This document shows positions 1 through 8,565 of a DNA stretch of 64,000 nt, piece by piece. The notes under the pieces are model-generated. The model made no database searches, was not told where the DNA came from, and saw only the letters and a list, made by a program, of their open reading frames with translations. The translations under genes were made by a program, and so were the position numbers. The stretch comes from Leptospira congkakensis (GTDB lineage Bacteria; Spirochaetota; Leptospiria; Leptospirales; Leptospiraceae), in contig NZ_RQGQ01000022.1 of assembly GCF_004770265.1 (NCBI RefSeq), positions 1 through 64,000 of the forward strand, written 5' to 3'. The stretch's first letter is position 1. The number at the start of each line of letters is the position of its first letter.

Positions 1-656
1 TACAGACTAATCACCCAGGAGTATTCTCGTGGAAAATTAAAATGTCGGTTATTCGTTTTGCTTTCGCAAAGGAAGTTCTTCCCCTTCCTCCGCCCACAGT
101 CGCCTGCAAGCTACCGGTTTCATGAATCGCTAAAGAATCATGCGGTAAAAACCAAAGTAATTTCAAAACCCAAGCGGTCAACAAGCTTTTATAAAAAAGT
201 TCGTAGTTCATGAAGATTATTTTTATGAATTGGTGGGTGTAGGTGTCGCGTAATGAGACATAATATAGGTGATGGACACAAAGAGAAATATATCGATTAA
301 TATCTGCTTGGTGTAAATTTAACAACAAATTCCAATAAACGATGTGCCGTTTGCGGATGTTTGGCGGTGAAAGAAAGGCAATTGTTTGTTAGATGGTGTG
401 ATGACAGCATCCGCAGGTAAAGTTTTGTGTATGAAACCAAAGCGGCAAGTCTGTTTGCGTTTTTTTGGCAATCAAGTATAAAATGAAGTTAGTCTTTGTG
501 GGAATCTATTGTAACAAAGGATGGTTTCTTTTGTTTGGTGGGTGAAGAATTCAGTAGTCCGTTACTTCGTATTACGGAGGAAAGGTGAACTTTATTTGAG
601 AATTTTTCTGGGAAGTCAAATGTTGGTTGGAAGTTATGGATGGGTGTGATAGAAGG
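1..656. other. Left-edge stretch with no confident gene
   Basis: I see no gene here that I can support. On the plus strand a frame is open from base 1 to a TGA at 211-213 (70 codons, no start seen, so possibly the tail of a gene outside the window). On the minus strand an opposing frame of 105 codons covers 11-328. Neither matches a family I recognise, and both cannot be real. From about 330 to 640 I see only short stop-rich frames. The GC-rich repeat that follows begins near 643. Confidence 0.4.
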
Positions 657-703
657 AAGCCATTGGGTGGCGGGTCTAGTTCCCCTCCCTAATCAGGGCG
701 GGG
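643..703 (+). repeat. GC-rich dispersed repeat, copy 1
   Basis: The core starts CATTGGGTGGCGGGT at 661 and ends CAGGGCGGGG at 703, in an otherwise A+T-rich intergenic region just past the stop of the PEGA gene. Two more copies occur in this window, at 12556-12602 (minus orientation) and 49527-49570. Upstream similarity (GGTGT..ATAG..GGAAG) extends copies 1 and 3 to about 60 bp. The C-rich centre can pair with the G-rich flanks, so it could fold as RNA. All three lie between genes. Confidence 0.75.
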
Positions 704-714
704 TGACTATATTC

Positions 715-2358
715 TCAATAACGCAGGTTAAATTGCATGTAACCATAACTTTCACGGGATGTCTGGCCATAACTAACCGAAGAGGGGTTCAGGGGAATAT
801 AACCAAACTCTAATGTTTCCTCATCAAGACCTAAATAGTAAAACGTAGCTGCAGATACAAGCATCAGCCCCATCATAATGACCATAGGGCCTGCTACTAA
901 TTGTCTATCCTTACGGTTTTCCATTGGCAAGGTCCCAGCAATACGTTTCAGATTTCTGGCTTTTGACTCTGCATCATTGATAATAGAATTTTGAACTCCA
1001 TACCAAAAGAAAAATTCATCTGGATTGTTTCGATAAAAAGAAGAAATAGCACTCGCGTTAACGAGGGTTACATCCGATCTGGCAGCAGAATAAGCTTGTC
1101 TAGAAGCATAATTTAGATAAACATAACTTGCATAAAACAAAAGAGAACCATACAATGAATAGGTGGCAAAATCTTTATAGGTATGATCTAAAAATACATT
1201 CTGTTTATTCTTATAATAAATATCTGTTTTACCTTCTCTCATTTCAACATCAACAGTTACTTCTTCATTATCTCGCGCATCCACAGCCCGAAAACTATCA
1301 ATATAACCTTCTTTTGAAATTCGCAATCGATTCATTCCGGTAGGGATAGCAATACGACTCAAAGGAGTTTTTCCTAGATATTGGATCCCTAAATACACAT
1401 CTGACTCTGTATTGGCATTAACGGTAATAAAGGAGTTACTTAACTTTAAGGATAGTTTAACATCAAGAAGAAATGGTTTACCCTTTTCTAGCTGAATTTC
1501 CTGTTTATAAGGATGAAATCCTTCTTTAAAAACAAATAACGACCGTTTACCGATTGGGAATTTTTTGCCGACCATCGGAGTTTTTCCCAAATATATCCCA
1601 TCTAAATAAACAAGAGCACCCTCTTCGCCTCCGGCAGAAATATCAACAGCTATAGTTTCTTTTCCTTGTAATTTCTCTCGAATGGATTCACCAAGTGGGC
1701 CCATTTCCTGATAGGCTCGAATTACGGATGTTTTGTGATCAAAAGGGATAATTTTCCCGTCAAAGTCATCATAAAGAAAAACTTTAGTTATAAGTTCGTT
1801 ATCTTTCACCTCAAACGAACCAGAAATAATATAATCGCAATTTAGTTTTGAAGCGAGTCCAAAGGATTCATCAGGCGAAGGCGCCCTTTTATCCCAAATC
1901 TGTTTGATTGTAACCTTCACATAACGAGGATCTTTTTCTGGAGCCAGCTGTTTTTTTCCTGACCTAAGATCATCCAAATCTTTTTCGTTGGCAATTTCCT
2001 TCTTTTTTCTTTTTACATTGGGAGATTCTGCATCGATTTTCTCTTGAAGAGTCATTACTGGTGATTCACCAAAGGAATGATAAACAACATTTGCCTTTGG
2101 ATGTTCCACATATGTATATTCTAAATTTCGAAGTTCCGAAATCAGAACAGAAGGAATTCCTTTGATTAAGTATTCTTTAGTTGGATCAGGAGTAATCGCA
2201 ACAAAGGAAAACAAACATAAGTTGCGGGATGATTCATAAGTTACACTTCCCTTATAACTTTGTTTTGGAAAATTATAATAATCATCAATGGAGTATAATG
2301 GCAAAACATTGGACAAAAGTCCCAAAATAATGAATAATGCTGAAATTCTATGTTTCAT
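715..2358 (-). CDS. PEGA-domain envelope protein
   Basis: A secreted or envelope protein of unknown role, 547 residues. It has a hydrophobic signal sequence at residues 1-23. Two PEGA repeats lie at about 245-290 and 318-360 (VYLDGIYLGKTP, then VYLGIQYLGKTP, each followed by a KEG(F/Y) turn). PEGA repeats are small beta modules of surface-layer and periplasmic proteins. Two probable membrane segments near the C-terminus (around 400-420 and 495-517) suggest anchoring. Residues 100-140 are rich in Lys and charged residues. Its 5' end overlaps nothing, but the downstream-coded permease gene (2348-3127) runs 11 nt into its start, so the two are probably co-transcribed. The signal peptide and PEGA calls are strong; the function is unknown. 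Confidence 0.85.
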   Translation of the reverse strand: MKHRISALFIILGLLSNVLPLYSIDDYYNFPKQSYKGSVTYESSRNLCLFSFVAITPDPTKEYLIKGIPSVLISELRNLEYTYVEHPKANVVYHSFGESPVMTLQEKIDAESPNVKRKKKEIANEKDLDDLRSGKKQLAPEKDPRYVKVTIKQIWDKRAPSPDESFGLASKLNCDYIISGSFEVKDNELITKVFLYDDFDGKIIPFDHKTSVIRAYQEMGPLGESIREKLQGKETIAVDISAGGEEGALVYLDGIYLGKTPMVGKKFPIGKRSLFVFKEGFHPYKQEIQLEKGKPFLLDVKLSLKLSNSFITVNANTESDVYLGIQYLGKTPLSRIAIPTGMNRLRISKEGYIDSFRAVDARDNEEVTVDVEMREGKTDIYYKNKQNVFLDHTYKDFATYSLYGSLLFYASYVYLNYASRQAYSAARSDVTLVNASAISSFYRNNPDEFFFWYGVQNSIINDAESKARNLKRIAGTLPMENRKDRQLVAGPMVIMMGLMLVSAATFYYLGLDEETLEFGYIPLNPSSVSYGQTSRESYGYMQFNLRY

Positions 2359-3127
2359 TCTTTTTCTGGTTAGATCCCAAAGAATACACCAAAGTTAAAA
2401 TGGCAACTACCGGAAGCAAAACGGAAACCGGTGACTTATCAAAATAATCTTTAGAAAATGAGATCTGTTCTCCAAGCCCAGGCCCCGTATCACCAATGGA
2501 TGTCTGGATTCCTAAATAGGAAAATAAGGCCGTTGTCATAACTACTGCTGGTAGTCCCGAAAAAAACAAAAATCCAAACATATCCCGAAGTGCTGGAAAA
2601 TAATGTAACAATACTAACTGATAAGGTTTTGCTCCCATACAAAATGAGGCCGACAAATATGGACTTTGTTTAATTTCCCGAATTTTTGCAGTGAGGGTTT
2701 CATAAGATATTGCCCAATCAGAAACAAGAATCGCAATAAAAATTGCAAAAGGATTCTCTGGCAACAAACTCATCACGACCAAAGCAGAAAGTAACGAAGG
2801 AATAGCGAGAGAAACAGAAACAACACCCGAAAGTATAAAATCAGATCGTTTAGGAAAAAACAGAGAAACCGCAGACAATAAAAAAGATACAAAGATAGTA
2901 AAAATTCGTGCAGGAACAACCAGAATAATGGTGGATAAAGATCCATAACAAAACAAAGCCAAGTTATCTCGGCCTAGTCTATCCGTACCTGCAAAAAAAC
3001 CTGGAGAGAAAATTGGTAAATTGTTATTTGTCAGATCCACATTCGTTGGTGCTTGTAATAAAAAAACACCGACGAAAACTAACCCAAAAAAGAATAACCG
3101 AATCATTGTATGAACTTTTATCTTCAT
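2348..3127 (-). CDS. OppC/DppC-like ABC transporter permease
   Basis: The inner-membrane permease of a peptide/nickel-type ABC importer, 259 residues with about five or six membrane segments. The EAA-like loop that contacts the ATPase is visible at about 160-180 (ASFCMGAKPYQLVLLHYFPA). The N-terminal FAGTDRLGRD motif matches the conserved 'GTDxxGRD' of OppC proteins. It starts 4 nt inside the end of the OppB-like gene (ATGA overlap), so translation is probably coupled. No ATP-binding or substrate-binding gene accompanies the pair, so the partner subunits must be encoded elsewhere. The substrate cannot be told from sequence. Confidence 0.85.
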   Translation of the reverse strand: MKIKVHTMIRLFFFGLVFVGVFLLQAPTNVDLTNNNLPIFSPGFFAGTDRLGRDNLALFCYGSLSTIILVVPARIFTIFVSFLLSAVSLFFPKRSDFILSGVVSVSLAIPSLLSALVVMSLLPENPFAIFIAILVSDWAISYETLTAKIREIKQSPYLSASFCMGAKPYQLVLLHYFPALRDMFGFLFFSGLPAVVMTTALFSYLGIQTSIGDTGPGLGEQISFSKDYFDKSPVSVLLPVVAILTLVYSLGSNQKKNET

Positions 3128-4002
3128 ACCCCACCCGAAAAAAATCGTTGTAGATAAAAACCCATTCGATTCAAAACATAAAACAAAATTCCAGAATACA
3201 TAAGGAGAGTTGCAAGTAACTGAGTATCCATCGATTTAATGGAATAATACAAAGACTTTCCAATTCCAGGGAAAAAGAAAATCTCTTCAACGACCATAGC
3301 ACCAGACAAAAGAGATCCAAAATCTAAAACCAAAAGGATAAGTGCAATGGGAAGCACTTTCAAAAAAACTTCCTTACCAATGATGTGACTCCAAGGATAA
3401 GACCTTGTTAATAATAATTGTGTATATTTTGAGTCGGCTTCTTTGCGAATTTCAGGTAAAAGATATAAGGACATTCGTGCATAAATACGAGAACCTAATG
3501 TAATTCCAGGTAATACAACATAGTAAGTGTTACCGAATTCATACCCGCCGGGAGGAAACAATTCCAGTCGATAAAAAAATACAATTAACAATAATATGGC
3601 GACTATAAAGATAGGAGTTGATAGTATCAAATTAGAACTAAAGGATACAAAATTATACAAAACCTTTGAACGAAAATATGTTGCAGCAAGCGAAAGTCCA
3701 AAAGCAAAAAGCGATCCAAAAAGAATACTAAAGATAGCAAGATGAAAAGTAGAAAGAAATCTACTTCCTATATGCGAGTAGACAGTTTCTCCATTTTCCG
3801 TTTTACCACCTGATTCAAAAATCAAAGAATTCCAAAAAAGAATATAAGAAGATAGAAAGTCTTTTTTCTGACTTTGTATCTCCGAAATTCCAGCATCAGC
3901 GTATAAATAAGATTTATCTTTTGTATGAAACTCAGAGACAAAACTACTGATACAAGATAGCAGTAGTAAAAAATACAGAAAACGGAAAACTTCCGACTTC
4001 AC
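3124..4002 (-). CDS. OppB/DppB-like ABC transporter permease
   Basis: The second permease of the pair, with a periplasmic stretch after the first membrane segment and five further segments. The C-terminal EAA region reads SGAMVVEEIFFFPGIGKSLY, matching the 'E..F..PG.G' signature of OppB proteins. The longest frame begins at a TTG at 4101, but that overlaps the PTS gene by 95 nt. I prefer the GTG at 4002-4000, 4 nt after the PTS stop codon (4009-4007), giving 292 residues. There is no strong ribosome-binding site for either start. Likely one operon with the EIIA gene upstream and the OppC-like gene downstream. Confidence 0.8.
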   Translation of the reverse strand: MKSEVFRFLYFLLLLSCISSFVSEFHTKDKSYLYADAGISEIQSQKKDFLSSYILFWNSLIFESGGKTENGETVYSHIGSRFLSTFHLAIFSILFGSLFAFGLSLAATYFRSKVLYNFVSFSSNLILSTPIFIVAILLLIVFFYRLELFPPGGYEFGNTYYVVLPGITLGSRIYARMSLYLLPEIRKEADSKYTQLLLTRSYPWSHIIGKEVFLKVLPIALILLVLDFGSLLSGAMVVEEIFFFPGIGKSLYYSIKSMDTQLLATLLMYSGILFYVLNRMGFYLQRFFSGGV

Positions 4003-4006
4003 TGGG

Positions 4007-4468
4007 TTAACTTTTGGAAAGGAAGGCCTTTTGGATTTCTTCGAAATTTTTGGCTTTGATGAGTTTTTCTCTTTCTTCCGGAATGTTGAGTGTTTTTGCA
4101 ATCAAAGCCAATGTTTTGATATGATCTTGAAACTTGTTTTTTGGAACAATGAGCATGATAAAAATTTGCACCAATCCATGATCCAATGCATCAAAGTCGA
4201 TCCCTTGCGGTGCAATGGCCATAGCACATTTCAATTCATTGACATAATGAACTGAACAATGAGGAATAGCCACTCCACTCCCAATACCTGTAGACATTGA
4301 TTTTTCGCGGTTCATCAAAGAAGAAACGGTTTCCTCTTCGTGAACCGGATCTAATGATTGTGAGGCGACCATATGAGAAATCATCTTTCGGATTGCATCT
4401 TCTTTTGTAGATGCTTTGAAATCGAAAATGATATTTTTAGGGTCAAGAATCTCCAGAAGTTGATTCAT
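4007..4468 (-). CDS. ptsN: PTS EIIA (PtsN-like) phosphocarrier
   Basis: A fructose/nitrogen-type EIIA domain protein of 153 residues, the usual size for PtsN. The phosphoacceptor histidine lies in GVAIPHCS at about residue 70, and the surrounding STGIGSGVAIPH motif is typical. EIIA(Ntr) proteins usually regulate potassium or nitrogen metabolism by phosphorylation rather than transport sugar. No EIIB or EIIC gene is nearby, which favours a regulatory role. It begins at ATG 4468 and is the first gene upstream of the OppB-like permease. The symbol is by family resemblance only. Confidence 0.85.
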   Translation of the reverse strand: MNQLLEILDPKNIIFDFKASTKEDAIRKMISHMVASQSLDPVHEEETVSSLMNREKSMSTGIGSGVAIPHCSVHYVNELKCAMAIAPQGIDFDALDHGLVQIFIMLIVPKNKFQDHIKTLALIAKTLNIPEEREKLIKAKNFEEIQKAFLSKS

Positions 4469-4503
4469 ATGGTATAACTTACTCCCACCTTTTCAAGATC
4501 GGC

Positions 4504-5394
4504 TTATTTTCCAAGAAAAACCCTGACAAGTAAGCCTTCCAAAAGAAAAAAAACAATCAGAACCAAAACAGCACTTATCCCCATTTTACCCACAAAAAAG
4601 GCAATGGGAAGCAAAATGACAAAACTCAGTAAGGAAACATAATAAGATCCGTAAAAATTTCTACCCGGACTCATATGGAAAAAGAAGGCAAGTGCAGAAT
4701 AAGAGAGAATCCAATTGAAACTCAAATTCCCAAATCCAATCCCCCAAAGTGAAAATACAGAAAGCCAACCAAGAAAAAAGCCTAACAAAACTGTCCTTCG
4801 AAAAGATACCCAAGCAATTCCCACGAGCGCATAAATCCCCAGACTATCAGCAAAAGAAATATAGTCTACAGCCTTCAAAGGAAGATTACTAAACCATGGT
4901 AAGGTCAAAGGGAGAAGCGAATTTTCAAAAGAAATTCCAACCCAAGGAATTAGTTCCACAGGAGTCCGCAACGAATATCCAAGTAAGGAAAAAATAACAT
5001 CCCACAGCAAAACAAAAAAAAGAACCAAACTAAAGATAGGAACTCGTAGCGAATACAGTTGGCCTAACAAATAGTGTACGGCCAATGCAAAAAGAAACGC
5101 AATCGGTAACAAAACAGGATGTAACCAAGTTGTTGGCAGCAAAAGAAAAACTATGAGTAACTGAGAAAGAAGTCCTAACCAATACGGCGACTGGTTAGCC
5201 CGAATACAAAAACCAAAATATACTAATGTGATGATAGAAGTGATAACAATTGGTAAAACAGGAATGGGTATGACATGTGCGAGCTCATAGCCAAGAATTC
5301 CCATCAATGTTAAAAAATAGAAAAAATCGGCAAAAATTTCTGAGGATTTTACCCCCCAACTATTTTCAGATAAAATATAAAGGTTCTTAAGCAT
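4504..5394 (-). CDS. Polytopic membrane protein, possible RnfD-like partner of the RnfC-like gene
   Basis: A hydrophobic protein of about 296 residues with eight to ten membrane segments. I chose ATG 5394, which follows the RnfC-like stop codon (5410-5408) by 13 nt. The longer frame to 5502 would overlap that gene by 95 nt. Its position directly after an RnfC-like gene suggests an RnfD/NqrB-type membrane subunit. However, I cannot find the TGATPL-like FMN-attachment motif of true RnfD, so the assignment rests mainly on context. If it is a relative, it would not carry covalent flavin in the usual way. Confidence 0.6.
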   Translation of the reverse strand: MLKNLYILSENSWGVKSSEIFADFFYFLTLMGILGYELAHVIPIPVLPIVITSIITLVYFGFCIRANQSPYWLGLLSQLLIVFLLLPTTWLHPVLLPIAFLFALAVHYLLGQLYSLRVPIFSLVLFFVLLWDVIFSLLGYSLRTPVELIPWVGISFENSLLPLTLPWFSNLPLKAVDYISFADSLGIYALVGIAWVSFRRTVLLGFFLGWLSVFSLWGIGFGNLSFNWILSYSALAFFFHMSPGRNFYGSYYVSLLSFVILLPIAFFVGKMGISAVLVLIVFFLLEGLLVRVFLGK

Positions 5395-5407
5395 ACGGTA
5401 ACGACAG

Positions 5408-6565
5408 TTAAGCCATAACTCCTTCAATTCGTTTCCGAATATCAATTCCAGACGGACAGTAAACTGTACAGATTCCACAGGACACACAAAGGTTCTTTTC
5501 AAACTCTTCTGTTTTTCCTTTGATCAATTGAACTGGATTTGCATGAGTGGGACAATAGTTGTTACACTCCATACAATCAATACAACTGAATTCTTTTCTA
5601 GAAGCAGGAAGTTTTTCATAAAGAGTAATTGCGTAATGTTCGTAAATATTAAAGTTACCAAGAGAACCAACGTCCATAGGTTTTACTTCTTCAAATACTG
5701 TTTCAAAGGAAGCGATTTTGTATCGTTTGTCTAAATTTGCTGGGATGAATGCTAATGATTGGCCGTTAGTCAAAAAAAACTGACGCGGTTCTACATCCAT
5801 TCTTCCTTTACGATCCACCAAAAACACAGCAAGATGCCTTTTGGTAAATGGTTCCTCATAATATAACTTTCTTAAAATATGAAAAATGGTTTCTGCACCT
5901 AAAAATAAAACTTCAAATCCAATTAATGACTTTCTAGTTTTATCCACGGGTATGTGGAATTGTTTATGTAAAAAATACTCAGGGATTCCATTCGGATGTT
6001 CAAAATCTAAACTTTGATCTTCAAAAAAATTAGATACTTCTGCTTTGGGAAAAATCAAACGTAAAAGTTCAACGAAAGATAGATACGCTTCCTTCATATC
6101 ACGAAGGATCATCTCTTCAAAATTCAAATGTTGGTATCTACAAAATGGTGATAAAACAATCTTAAACGCAGAATCTTTGTTAAACTTTTGAAAGTAATCC
6201 TTTAGAGGAGTTTCAATCAAATCTAAAGAATACAATGCACCTACATCAAACGAATCTAATAAAGAATTTAAATCATACTTCTTGGATTGAAAAGGAGAAG
6301 TTGTAGACCAAGATCCATCTTGTTTGATTTGAAAGTGTTTGTGGTCTGGTGTGAGACTTGCGACTCCATTGACAGGTGCAAGCACCTTTTTCCCGTTATG
6401 TGCAAGCATAACTTGCCCATGAGTCACTCGTGTGGGATAGGAATCAGAGAGAACGCTGCCCGCGGGAACGGGGATCAGGAATTGACCCTGAATCGTCCGT
6501 TCTTTTTTGTTTTCAGTTTTATGAAGTTTGCGAGCGAAGGCGCGAGGTAACCTGGGGAACAACAC
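5408..6565 (-). CDS. RnfC-like electron-transport protein with two 4Fe-4S clusters
   Basis: A soluble iron-sulfur protein of 385 residues resembling RnfC, the NADH-facing subunit of Rnf complexes. The N-terminal part has the barrel-sandwich-like PVPAGSVL..GQVMLAHNGKKVLAPVNG stretch. Two ferredoxin motifs lie at the C-terminus, CIDCMECNNYCP and CVSCGICTVYCP, each CxxCxxCxxxCP. It starts with GTG at 6565, 13 nt after the small CxxC protein's stop. No RnfA, B, E or G gene is seen in this window. True RnfC proteins carry an NADH/FMN site (glycine-rich GxGxxG) that is not evident here, so its electron donor is uncertain. Confidence 0.75.
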   Translation of the reverse strand: MLFPRLPRAFARKLHKTENKKERTIQGQFLIPVPAGSVLSDSYPTRVTHGQVMLAHNGKKVLAPVNGVASLTPDHKHFQIKQDGSWSTTSPFQSKKYDLNSLLDSFDVGALYSLDLIETPLKDYFQKFNKDSAFKIVLSPFCRYQHLNFEEMILRDMKEAYLSFVELLRLIFPKAEVSNFFEDQSLDFEHPNGIPEYFLHKQFHIPVDKTRKSLIGFEVLFLGAETIFHILRKLYYEEPFTKRHLAVFLVDRKGRMDVEPRQFFLTNGQSLAFIPANLDKRYKIASFETVFEEVKPMDVGSLGNFNIYEHYAITLYEKLPASRKEFSCIDCMECNNYCPTHANPVQLIKGKTEEFEKNLCVSCGICTVYCPSGIDIRKRIEGVMA

Positions 6566-6577
6566 GCCGATAATAAT

Positions 6578-6856
6578 TTAGACGGCTTTCACCATGTAGA
6601 TTTCGTCTTTGATTGGGAGTTCTTTTTTCAAGTTCTTGATATAAGGTAGAATCTCTCCCATTTCTTCATAATACTCGCAGTTGGTTTGCATACGACGAGC
6701 TACAGTAAAGTATTTATAAAGTTTTTCTTCACCGGAACGTTTAGACCATTTCTTCTTGTTACATTTGACTCGAAGAATGTATTTATCTTGCTCCGATTCG
6801 TATTGGCGAACGACAACACAATGCAAGCAGTTCGCGCAGTAGACTTTTTCACTCAT
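6578..6856 (-). CDS. Small conserved protein with zinc-type CxxC motif
   Basis: A 92-residue basic protein. The N-terminal CANCLHC and later Cys residues (VKCNKKKW, TNCEYYEE) could bind a metal. I do not recognise a named family. It starts at ATG 6856, upstream of and co-oriented with the RnfC-like gene (13 nt apart), so it probably belongs to that operon. A role in Fe-S or redox handling is only a guess from its neighbour. Confidence 0.7.
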   Translation of the reverse strand: MSEKVYCANCLHCVVVRQYESEQDKYILRVKCNKKKWSKRSGEEKLYKYFTVARRMQTNCEYYEEMGEILPYIKNLKKELPIKDEIYMVKAV

Positions 6857-6936
6857 GGAAGACCCCTGAATCTAGGTTGAAAATACAGCTTTTTGGAAGG
6901 AAAGGTTTCGTCAAGTAAGTACCCGTCGCTCTTTCC

Positions 6937-8499
6937 TTAAGCGACGGCACGAAGTTCCTTTTCTGCTTTGGTCGCTGGTTTGAATTTCCAAAACGACTCG
7001 GCTACAGAAAGGTAAGAGACATAGAAAAAACCGATAGAATAGAGAACCATAAAACCGATCATATATGGCTTTCCGACCACAAAGGAAAGGTAGATGCAAA
7101 ATACACAATAAGCACCCATAAAAAATTCAAGGAAAGCGCGGTAATCAACAGGAACCACATATTTGATTTTGTCCTGCAAACTATCTCCTTCTTTCTCGAT
7201 TCTGAGTTTCGGAGTGCGTTTGAAACCTGATTGGACGCCAAAAACTGCTTCCACCCAAGCATAAGTATTCATCACAGCGATTCCTGTTCCAATCATCACA
7301 AGGATAGGAAGATAAATCAGTTTGGATTTCCAATCTTTGTGAATTTCTCTTTGGGAATATGCGTAAAAAATAACGGGTCCCATGGATCCGATGGAAAGCA
7401 CTGCTGCCGAACCAAAAAGAATTTCCATAGGGAGGTCATCCATTTTAAATCCTGCCCAATATTCCATCAGTAGAAGAGGTGCCGTGAGAAGGATATTGAT
7501 GATCATGAGTGGATGTACGGAATAATTGATAAGATGAGTGATGGCCTCACCTTTGATTTTCCAAGATTCATTTGATTTCCAAATGCGTGGGATGAGTTTC
7601 ACAGCAGTTTGGATGGATCCTTTGCACCAACGGAATTGTTGTGCTTTGTATGCGTTCATTGTTGCAGGGATTTCTGCCTTACAAACTACATCTTTGATAT
7701 AACGGAATTTCCAACCTTTGAGTTCAGCGCGGTAAGAAAGATCGAAGTCTTCCGTTAGGGTGTCATGTTCCCATCCACCAGCGTCTTCAATACAAGAACG
7801 TCTCCAGATTCCGGCAGTTCCATTGAAATTCATCCAAAGGCTTGCCCCATTCCTTGCGACTTGTTCGATCATAAAGTGACCGTCGATTCCAAAACTTTGT
7901 GCTTTGGTTAAGATATTATATGTTTCGTTGATATGACCCCAACGAGTTTGAACCATTCCTATGGATTCATCCTCGAAGTATCCCATAGTGCGAAGGAGAA
8001 AATCTGAGTCTGGTGTAAAGTCGGCATCGAAGATGGCAATGTAATCCCCTTTTGCTTTTGCCATCCCTTCATCAAGGGCGCCCGCTTTGTGACCTTTACG
8101 ATTCGTTCTGTGAACGTGTTCGATCCAAATTCCTTTTTTCTTGTACTGAGCCACAAGAGTCGCAACCTTTTCGATGGTTTCGTCAGTGGAATCGTCAAGA
8201 ACCTGGATTTGGAGTTTTTTTGCTGGGTATTCGAGATTACATGCAGATTCGATCAAACGATCAACTACATAGAATTCATTAAAAATAGGAAGTTGGACCG
8301 TTACTGTAGGAAGGTTTTTGTCCTTTAAAGAAAGGAGTTTGGTCTCATCCTCCGCACAATTTTGTTTGTATCTGCTATACAGAAACACCATTAGGTAGGT
8401 GTGTAACCCGAAGTAGAACAGAACCAAAATATCAAAGCCGTAAAGAACCAAAAACGATATAGATAAAAACGTGAGCATAGTTATAGTCAAAATCGGCAC
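6937..8499 (-). CDS. Family 2 glycosyltransferase, cellulose-synthase-like
   Basis: A membrane-bound processive glycosyltransferase of 520 residues. A pair of N-terminal membrane segments is followed by the GT-A domain. It shows LPIFNE at the nucleotide-binding start, DDSTD, the DAD metal site in AIFDADFTPD, the catalytic TEDFDLSYR, and QQFRWCKGS (the Q/RxxRW motif of processive enzymes). Four or more membrane segments follow in the C-terminal half. It would polymerise a beta-linked polysaccharide from a UDP-sugar and export it; the sugar is unknown. No PilZ domain is present. The start is a GTG at 8499; an ATG lies seven codons in. It is transcribed divergently from the 8566 gene. Confidence 0.9.
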   Translation of the reverse strand: MPILTITMLTFLSISFLVLYGFDILVLFYFGLHTYLMVFLYSRYKQNCAEDETKLLSLKDKNLPTVTVQLPIFNEFYVVDRLIESACNLEYPAKKLQIQVLDDSTDETIEKVATLVAQYKKKGIWIEHVHRTNRKGHKAGALDEGMAKAKGDYIAIFDADFTPDSDFLLRTMGYFEDESIGMVQTRWGHINETYNILTKAQSFGIDGHFMIEQVARNGASLWMNFNGTAGIWRRSCIEDAGGWEHDTLTEDFDLSYRAELKGWKFRYIKDVVCKAEIPATMNAYKAQQFRWCKGSIQTAVKLIPRIWKSNESWKIKGEAITHLINYSVHPLMIINILLTAPLLLMEYWAGFKMDDLPMEILFGSAAVLSIGSMGPVIFYAYSQREIHKDWKSKLIYLPILVMIGTGIAVMNTYAWVEAVFGVQSGFKRTPKLRIEKEGDSLQDKIKYVVPVDYRAFLEFFMGAYCVFCIYLSFVVGKPYMIGFMVLYSIGFFYVSYLSVAESFWKFKPATKAEKELRAVA

Positions 8500-8565
8500 A
8501 AGGGCTCATTTGGTCAAACATTTTGTGCACCGCCAAATAAAATAAGATTTTCTTAGTTTGCGAAT

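Noticed and set aside
3124..4101. Longer OppB-like frame from 4101
   Set aside because: It starts at TTG and overlaps the EIIA gene by 95 nt; GTG 4002 fits better.
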